DNA from: a virus
Direction: 5' to 3' (one strand)
Virus record (IMG/VR): IMGVR_UViG_3300017751_000094
Coordinates: 1 to 33,534 of that record
Length of the DNA stretch: 33,534 nt
Below are positions 19,201-24,300 of this stretch, piece after piece. Within the stretch, counting starts at the first letter, position 1, and each line of letters opens with the position of its first letter. The notes under the pieces were generated by a model, which searched no databases, had not been told where the DNA came from, and saw only the letters and a list, made by a program, of their open reading frames with translations. The position numbers and the translations under genes were made by a program.

Positions 19201-20903
19201 TGGGAAGTGGAGTTGCTAATCATACTTCACCACAGTCTCATCACCCATACTCAAATAGAGGATGTCCAATTACTGCGGTAGACGGAAACGTTATTACCAT
19301 GAATGTAGGAACGGGCGGAACAGGTCAAGTACCTCATACCTTTGTATCCGCGGTAGCAGATTCAATTAGCACTGGTCCTTATCAAGATACTGATGGTGAT
19401 CCTGCAACAGCGGTTGAAGGTGCTAGAGCTGCTGAGTTGATTGGTTATATTGAAGATGCAATACGTCAAGATACTATTGAGAGCCTACCACCACATGAAG
19501 AGCCAGATACTTCTTGGGTAGCAAGTGACTTGACTGATGCTGCGGTTAAGATTGATAGTAACCGATATGAACTTGCAAATGACTTGGTTGAATTCCTACG
19601 TCGTGAGTTTGATGTACTTGACTACAATCGAGCGAAATGTCGACGTGACACTGGTTACTTACTCGATGCATTCAGCTATGACTTGAACTACGGTGGTAAT
19701 ACAGCATCTCGTTGGAATGCAGACTTCTACTTCTGGAATAGCACATACCGCATCCCAGAAGATCAGCGCATACCTACTGCTAAGTCTTATCGTCAACTAG
19801 GTCAAATTTGTAAAGATATTGTTTTAGGACACTATCCTGGCCAGGTTGTTAAGAGTGGAACTGGTACGGAGGTTGAATCCGCTAAGGTTGAAGGTCTCGC
19901 AAATATCTTCTATGAAACTCAGATAAATAACGATACGAAGTATTTACCTGTTAAGATAGAGCCAGATTATGATTGGGTTAGTTCTGATGTTGCAGATGTC
20001 CAGCAAATCTTAGAGTTTAACAAGATCGATCTTGCTGCTGATACAGTCAGGTTCGTTAATGCTACTTACCGTTATGTTGATTTGAATCTAACAAGACGTG
20101 ATGGCAAGAACTTACTGAAAGCAATCAAGTCTGACTTTGAGAGTTTGAATGCGGGTGGACCATCACTTACTGGCTACTATCAAAATAACGGTAGTAGTGT
20201 TCGTACCAGAGCTTATGTTGCGGCATTCTTTGACTACGACGGAACACACGTATTCCCAGTCTTTAACCCAGCACGGGCAGGACTGAAATATAAGGGATCA
20301 GTAGTTGATGTTGCTGCACTGGCAGGAATTACTGGTCAGAAGCCATACCATGCATATATTGTTGCAACGGACTTGGCTACTAGCTTCTATGAGGGTAATA
20401 TATACTACTGGAATCCAGATATTAATGATTGGACTCTGGATGGGGCAAACAATACTGATCTATTGGATGCGTTCGTTGGAGCTTGGGATCGAATGAAAGA
20501 TTATATCGTTGCAAATCTTTCACCTGATGCTGAGCATACAGTTATGATTAATCAGTTATTTAATGATTGTATTAAGGATAACGTGTTAAGACCAGAAACA
20601 CTAACGTTTGGATCGTTGGTTGAATCGATTGCTCACCAGTTTAACGGTGCATCGGCTGGTGTTAACAGAAACGCACTACCACTGAACTTTAGAAACTTAG
20701 GTCTTCCAATCTCGGCGTTGGCTTCTGTACTAAGTGAAGATGGTGGACGTATACGATGGTCAGGTGCGGATGAATTGAATAACCAATACTTCGCAAGAGG
20801 TTTAAGAATTAACGGTAGAACAGGTCGAATTGAAGGTCGACCATTTACTTCATCCGTAAGAAAACTCGCAAGACGTGCATCTAATAGTAGAGCATCAATC
20901 TAA
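10287..20903 (+). CDS. Giant modular tail-fibre-like structural protein (3538 residues)
   Basis: One unbroken 10.6-kb frame encodes this protein. In order it contains: a short N-terminal head (SKISELPPITGANTRSEDLF); a pentapeptide-like helix with a 20-residue period (about residues 52-401); a pectate-lyase-like start, VHVDPVKGDDSNPGT, near residue 452, leading into Gly/beta-rich sequence to about 850; and then eleven KCxRD helical modules (residues about 860-3150) interleaved with seven TYDP beta modules. The tail contains a degenerate twelfth LTRRDGKNLL copy and ends in a basic stretch (SVRKLARRASNSR). No S74 or transmembrane segment is seen. Related giant proteins are known to me from cyanophages and other marine myoviruses as virion structural proteins of undefined function. 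A host-recognition fibre or large baseplate appendage is inferred. An exact late-promoter box precedes it. Confidence 0.8.
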   Translation: MSKISELPPITGANTRSEDLFVIVNLVQGDDGTSNITRKELVQAIQYEIFDRITITGGTISGVVMSDSRLDNVIIDNSNMEDSEIIRTLFDDGQLTNSTGDNLEIVRSDFSDGTGANNTFTDSRLNDSTANNVAITSSTFTDGEIFDSTGNNVVLTSSELNDSTANNVVITNSEFNEGTGNNVVLTNSTIDDSTITDSTANNVAITSSTFTDGAVNDSTANNVTMTNSSFTDGTIADSTANNVGITSSTFADGAVSNSTANNITITASTFDNGALTNSTGDNVDLVNSDFSDGTGANNVFTGSELNDSTANNLAITSSDFSDGTGNNNVFTNTTIDQGVIQDSVIVDSSFTGTMANVVAENMTITSSTATGFGQTKSTFDDGDVTKSTFKDGVIDQSKLVDFDMEIENDFEPSIDENSWFALKNEKTGETEKITYGQFFREISKTTATDLKVHVDPVKGDDSNPGTMLEPIQTLERASELAIEKAGGDANRNAINNAIHISCGPGTYYTKGNIALPDDCAMTSTAGQYATVIEALPGYENNNAVLVGSGCYVQGFAYQNWKVDNFDFPEGGFAVAYRPGAKLLRSPYIRDSSQLSNFLREDVEPPLQPFNTKGNVLDLGREFILEVGYTGQFLMDDEITFSSGAKGYISWDDTRDLDPSGDGSLPALTPDLATNRKIFVRNLKNGRGYAVGDTVRSESGGVGVIESIGIDNFPNPLVGRGGGCMLADRRVLDPDSLYTYVLCFGFTPRSQNGIGYVARDGAGVNGIGSLSIFVRVAFYALNGGQMTLNNSGTQFGDISMRAKGTTEIFAPKDPDPNGDNLFGNTVFASVLTDNSDLIIEDMIGHLTANTSDGGLGYTGYDADKCERDSKIIIDNSAYDITLDTNYWGRLAGISYRSPISSKVVGEQLEATLGANQYLQSRIESLFDGDVIDRANTSFQELYNVVEFGEENMNPIIFTDTGNAKYTSAREVLQDNRSFIQDELLDWIDNNDEFFAYDSVKCKRDTTEYILPAAKYDMLLDTNYNAVRAGGAYFMKSAEKVVGQQRNETVAAYRRLKDQTNALIDGDSYIATSRVDAAMDEIVDILDYRGTTYTPTNATYDPTTGIMVVTIGAHSLTPGRKVLVSEGGITFSCGTDGNVINISHPRPTDPVFKSPIEILDVTATTITTNVGRSFYTGIHTFVSALPNSVIEMGSEITWSDDTNIPVDNRNARKQIQANREFIQDQTLGYIDDNYFRYDSEKCSRDVLEYILPAVERDLITGSNFNSIQTGVAYRQGTQGAETVVRDQLVETVGAMTHLKGLVSAAATDAPSRHRTDAAFDQIIDILNNNGKSYTPGAGTTYDPTTGVLDLAIGAHDLQEGATVLLDDESIVFTCALDGNTTNHAYPRKGDPAYRTPVTINTVTATSITVNVGGYLNGTAHTWVSSTTDCVKSGTYEGSYTPSTATYDPATGIFEATIGQHNLSAGDYIEIKPNSVVFTCDLDGDVTEHAAPQAHHPYYRKPVKLTAVTATTITCNIGAGTGGTHTFAYAHVGAIDGDPVVWTDPSRYLSYYTPTTATYDPVTGESVVTIPGHDIALGDYIEFAPYSFTFTCSQDSDATEHSYPRKGDGNYNEPMLVTAVAGDDITVNSGVGAGGTHTFVSATNQAVAKTTHLSQGQLAREQLQANRSFLQNEVMAYLDTQYFVFDGDKCSRDTGIILNSVRHDILTGSNFSSVFAGLAYRAGTTSGDMVISDQLTQTVAAIEFVRDETANYLSGTALARSTSAFNEIVDVLQNGQANADPIVFGTAGLSTAHVEAQQALQANKAFLQAEITSWLAANYPALTYDVAKCERDLGYIIDSASFDVQFGGNTASINNARLYYSNAVAVLPEDQRVPTARAFEHIAKVADQIVRGEDVIPTFGSQYSPTNATYDPATGVYEAIIGTHGLNIGDFVWLADNGVTFECDMGSGPANHTSPQSHHPYWRAPVEITAVTATSITMNVGTGGTGQTPHTFVSAVPNAISEITGNTTAQDNTYPSGTATDAETFTVGKDVVDAISLVATMIQEANFDSLPEIQQVTYRPGDATLVSAYNDIDGVTESLQGAVIKYLREEHKGLPYNKDKCYRDVGLITDAISKDIEYGGNQNTIEAAKYYFAVDLEEGSTYEQLRVVNVLPIPVTGQFAVLDDLASVSGLREATNVLPLEQREPTKLAFEHLASVAEKVVTETAHTSLFPRYTPTNATYDPATGIYTAEIGAHSLTVGKEVWLKPNGVTFSCDMGSGVANHTSPQAHHPYYNAPVKIESVTSTSITMNVGTGGSGQQAHTFVSADADSISEGPYQITDGTATTAATGTAVSNLYTIISDVVEDNDLDNLDTVEVKPLADPNRTVARKQIQRNKDFIVEEVVAYLNDEYYTFPGDKCKRDVGLIIDAVKRDVLTGSNFNAVFNGLAYRIGTPGADAVINEQLTETISAIEYARDIAVAAVTDVTAKTRTTDAFNEVIDIMGNGSGNADNINYGSEWVSIVHLNARLQLQNNKEFLQAEITAWLAQNRGSLTYDVAKCERDLGYILDSVSFDIQHGGNTASRNNAILYFENAVSVLPEDQREPTAAAFNHIANVAELVVQETPVTPTPGNGVSQNFNSGNASPAVAAKVKDLINIITEAVGENGLEGIPVAIENTQSTYDVVYQAAYAAIEGTKEAIQDGVLSHLSVYFNTLSYNEVKCRRDLSFIIDAVTHDIQYGGNASTVNASGLYFENAVSVLPLNQRQATRDAFLHLGKVMNHVTREIVVEPTVGNPYTQSFKEVAANPLTGHAVQALVEIVANTVDDAIPSTANIPAAVAPNLEWVAGNYKASNDLIEDSAKTMADSVISYISTTYNGLSFPEFKCRRDIGYLIDAVSHDVQYGGNFATRQAAGIYFENGISVLPVDTRIQTADVYAYLATLLDGVVQETDVSSATTYTPTDATYDPATGVFTATIGSNSFNVGDKVWFKLNGITFSCDMGSGVANHTSPQSHHPYSNRGCPITAVDGNVITMNVGTGGTGQVPHTFVSAVADSISTGPYQDTDGDPATAVEGARAAELIGYIEDAIRQDTIESLPPHEEPDTSWVASDLTDAAVKIDSNRYELANDLVEFLRREFDVLDYNRAKCRRDTGYLLDAFSYDLNYGGNTASRWNADFYFWNSTYRIPEDQRIPTAKSYRQLGQICKDIVLGHYPGQVVKSGTGTEVESAKVEGLANIFYETQINNDTKYLPVKIEPDYDWVSSDVADVQQILEFNKIDLAADTVRFVNATYRYVDLNLTRRDGKNLLKAIKSDFESLNAGGPSLTGYYQNNGSSVRTRAYVAAFFDYDGTHVFPVFNPARAGLKYKGSVVDVAALAGITGQKPYHAYIVATDLATSFYEGNIYYWNPDINDWTLDGANNTDLLDAFVGAWDRMKDYIVANLSPDAEHTVMINQLFNDCIKDNVLRPETLTFGSLVESIAHQFNGASAGVNRNALPLNFRNLGLPISALASVLSEDGGRIRWSGADELNNQYFARGLRINGRTGRIEGRPFTSSVRKLARRASNSRASI
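10440..11490 (+). repeat. Pentapeptide-like repeat array, 20-residue period
   Basis: Within the giant protein, units such as STFTDGAVNDSTANNVTMTN recur about every 20 residues. Hydrophobic or small residues (F, V/I, A, I/M) fall exactly five residues apart, as in a four-sided pentapeptide beta-helix with one unit per coil. DNA units of about 60 bases share phrases such as GATTCAACTGCAAATAATGT. The array is cleanest at about 10905-11150 and more degenerate on either side. Confidence 0.7.
12865..19740 (+). repeat. Eleven KCxRD helical modules of the giant protein
   Basis: The phrase KC-x-RD followed by a helix (about I-I-D-A-x-x-x-D-I) and then GGN or GSN recurs, with its Lys-Cys codons near 12873, 13281, 14001, 15342, 15759, 16575, 17463, 17883, 18366, 18855 and 19635. 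Two subtypes are visible. One has LTGSNF...LAYR, at 14001, 15342 and 17463. The other has GGNTAS...ENAVSVLPEDQR, at 15759, 17883, 18366, 18855 and 19635. Each module is preceded by a helix like QANREFIQDEVLAYL. I do not recognise a named domain. Confidence 0.75.
13551..19370 (+). repeat. Seven TYDP/HTFVSA beta modules of the giant protein
   Basis: Modules of about 100 residues start near 13551, 14271, 14593, 14928, 15980, 16910 and 19070. Each has TYDPxTG, an IGxHxLxxGdxV strand, a strand ending in F-x-C, a Pro/His loop, TAVTATSITMNVG and HTFVSA. The Cys is present in all seven. Four copies (14593, 15980, 16910, 19070) also carry a HHPY loop. Similar modules occur in cyanophage structural proteins; the function is unknown. 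Confidence 0.75.
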
Positions 20904-20921
20904 AGAATAGGATAACAAAAA

Positions 20922-21344
20922 ATGGCAGTCACAATTACTACATCGCAGGCGCCAGACGCGAAACCGGTATACAGTAACTTAATACTTGAAACTACCGCCA
21001 AAGAAATTATCAATGTACCTAATTATCGGGTTCCTGAGTTGGTCTTTGGTGGTTCTACTACTGTTGAGCCGGGCGTTGGTGAAATTATTTCTCCATTGCT
21101 TTTATGCAATACTACTGCAACCACCGTTAACGTAGACGTAGAAGTTTATAGAGCTGATGAGAACGTATTCTTTAACTTTGTAAAGAACTTACCAGTACCT
21201 GGCTATGACACAGTTGCTCTACCATTGAACGGTCAGTTCTTAAAAACAGGTGATATACTACAAGCCTCTGCTTCTGTTAACTTTGCAATTCATAGCACTC
21301 TATCGTTCACCCTTGGACAGTCGGAAGAAGACGACGTTGTGTAA
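20922..21344 (+). CDS. Small beta-rich structural protein, function unknown
   Basis: The protein has 140 residues and no family I can name. The composition and alternating hydrophobic pattern suggest a beta-sandwich: VYSNLILETT, GEIISPLLLCNTTATTVNVD, VDVEVYRADENVFF, TVALPLNGQFLKTGDILQA and a closing IHSTLSFTLGQSEEDDVV with an acidic end. There is no signal peptide or membrane segment. It lies between the giant fibre-like protein and the collagen-like fibre, 18 bases after the former, with AGGAT at about 20909-20913 as a possible ribosome site. The position suggests a fibre connector, adaptor or virion decoration protein; this is inference from context only. Confidence 0.7.
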   Translation: MAVTITTSQAPDAKPVYSNLILETTAKEIINVPNYRVPELVFGGSTTVEPGVGEIISPLLLCNTTATTVNVDVEVYRADENVFFNFVKNLPVPGYDTVALPLNGQFLKTGDILQASASVNFAIHSTLSFTLGQSEEDDVV

Positions 21345-21357
21345 ACAACATATATAG

Positions 21358-21365
21358 TATAAAGA
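21358..21365 (+). promoter_or_regulatory. Possible late promoter (TATAAAGA, one mismatch)
   Basis: TATAAAGA lies in the 38-base gap before the collagen-like fibre gene, 17 bases upstream of its ATG and just before the GGAG ribosome site at 21370-21373. It differs from the T4 late box at position 7. This is a weak call based on location. Confidence 0.3.
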
Positions 21366-21382
21366 TCACGGAGAAATACTAA

Positions 21383-24300
21383 ATGGCCAATAGATTCGGC
21401 ACACTAACAGGAAAAGGAAGGCTGCTCGGACACGGCATACCACAAGCCTTTCCTATACAGTTAGACCCTTCGCCATTTGAAGGAGCAATCGTATATGCCG
21501 ATAACGGCGAATTGCGATACTCCGATGGTTCAGCTTGGTTACCACTGGGCACGGGTCCACAAGGTACTCAAGGTACTAACGGCATTCAAGGCAACCAAGG
21601 TCTTCAAGGTGGTTACGGTCCTGGGTTTACAATTATCGGCTCTGTTCCAGATGTCGATTCAGGTGGTGATCCACAAGCAACTCTTAATGCTGCATTCCCA
21701 GCCGCTAACATTGGTGAAGGTGTTATTGACGAAGCCGATGACGAGCTTTGGATTTACGATGGTGTAAATTGGGTAAACATCGGATCCTTCCGTGGAGTTC
21801 AAGGCTTCCAAGGCATACAGGGTAATCAAGGTTTACAAGGTGATACTGGTCACCGTGGTGTTCAAGGCTATCGTGGTGTACGTGGTTTCCAAGGAGCTCA
21901 GGGCGTACAAGGTATTCAGGGTGATCGAGGTTTCCAAGGCTTACAGGGTAACCAAGGTACACAAGGTGTTCAAGGACAAAAAGGTATTCAGGGTGACTTG
22001 GGTATCCAAGGTATTCAAGGACGTCGTGGTCCACAGGGTCTACAAGGTAATCAAGGTGTTCAAGGCGACACTGGTTTCCAAGGTGTACAAGGTACAACAG
22101 GCTTCTATGGTGGCGTAACATTTGAATATAACTTCATTGCTGCTACTGCTAACGTTTCACCAGGCAATACCAATGTAGCATTCAACAACACTATTATTAA
22201 CGCCGTGGATAAAGTATACATTCACGACGTTGCTGCAGTTCCTAATACAGACGTTGCACATCTTTTCGATAAAATTGCAGAAGTTGAAAATCCGATTAAA
22301 GCTTATGTTAAGCTTACTAATGTCGACGATATAGAAGAATTCACAATATTTGCTATTACAGATATAGTAGATAATTCAAGCTGGCACACATTTGATGTAG
22401 AATATGTAGGTGGTACAGGTACTCCTGCACTATATACAAACGAAAGACTCGCTGTTTCATTCTCTCAAGCAGGTGAAACGGGCGCGCAAGGAACTCAGGG
22501 AACGAAAGGTATCCAGGGTGATTACGGCATACAAGGTAATCAAGGCTTGCAAGGGCCACAAGGACCTCAGGGTACACAGGGAACTCAAGGAACACAAGGT
22601 ACGCAAGGTACGCAGGGACCACAGGGTACGCAAGGAACACAAGGTACATTAGGTGTACAGGGTAACCAAGGTGTACAAGGACGTACTGGTGAGTACGGCG
22701 GAGTAACATTTAGATTCATCTATGATGATACTGTTACAACTGCAAGCGATCCAGGCATTGGTGGCTTACGAGCTAATAATGCAACCTTAGGTAATGCTAC
22801 TGAACTTTACTTTGATGTTGAAGATGCTGATGATGTAACAATTAGTTCTATTATCGCAGAATTTTATGCTTCAACTAACCCTGGCAATAAGGGATACATT
22901 AAACTTTCTGATGCTGCTAACGTTTATAACTATGCAATGTTTGAAGTTACCGATGGTGCTCTTGTTGGTGATGCAGGATCTGGTTATCATACAATCAATG
23001 TAACCTCGTTTAGCGCCGGTCAAGGTTATGCTAACGGTACAGATTTCCGAGTATCATTTGTAAGAACAGGTGATCAAGGTTCTCAAGGTGTACAGGGTAC
23101 GTTAGGTATTCAAGGACCTCGCGGTAATCAGGGTGTACAAGGTGTTCAAGGTACAATAGGTGTACAGGGTAACCAAGGTCTTCAAGGATTGCAAGGTAAT
23201 CAAGGCTTGCAAGGCCCACAAGGACCGCAGGGTGTTCAAGGTACATTAGGTGTACAAGGTAACCAAGGTCTTCAAGGCGAATCAGTTCAAGGTACGCAAG
23301 GTACCCAAGGAACACAAGGTACATTAGGTGTACAGGGTAATCAAGGTGTACAAGGACAACGTGGACCACAGGGTCTACAGGGTATGCAAGGCTTGCAAGG
23401 TATTCAAGGATTGCAAGGTCTTTCTCAGTTCTCAGGCCTCTCTTATCGCTTTGATTACGATACCAATTCTACTCCGCAAACTGATCCTGGTCTAAGCACG
23501 GTCAAAACAAATAGTGCGATTGCTGCTTCTGTAACTCAGCTTACTATCGATGATCTACCTTTGAATGGTGGTACACTTGATGAACTGTATGATTACTTAG
23601 ACACATCATTTTACGGACAGCCACGTGGTTGGATTAAGCTTCAACCAGAAGGCAATAACAATTTCTACGATGTTTACGAGTGGACTGACTTTACTTGGGA
23701 TTCCGGTTCTAAAAACTGGGGCTGGTTTAACGTTACACACGTAACATCTACAGGTACATCTGCACAAACACAAGCTTCTATCGATGGTGTTCCATTGGTT
23801 GTAAGCTTTATTCTCGCAGGACCACAAGGTGCTCAAGGTACAGTCGGTACTCAGGGTACGACTGGACTACAGGGTCTTCAAGGCGAACAAGGCGAATATG
23901 GCGGCTTGACATTCGAGTGGCTATTTAATAGTAGTACTCTTGCACCTACTAATCCAGGCGATTATCAGTGGAAAGTCAATAATGTTAATCCAGAACTAGC
24001 TACATTACTGGTTCTTGACGATACTCCTAACGACTTATACGATACAAATATTCGAGATCTATTCGATTACTTAGATGCTAAGCCAACTGGAACTAAAGGT
24101 CAAATCTTTATTCAAGCTCCCGCGGGTGGGGATGCAGGTCCAGGCGGACACCACTTCTTAGTATACGATTATTCAGATTGGACTTGGGGTGATGTTGGTA
24201 AGAACTGGGGTTACTTCAATGTTAGTTTTGTAGAAGGTAGTGCATCTAACTGGAGTACAGTTGCTAGCTCCCACGGAAACAATACACTTATTACGTTTAT

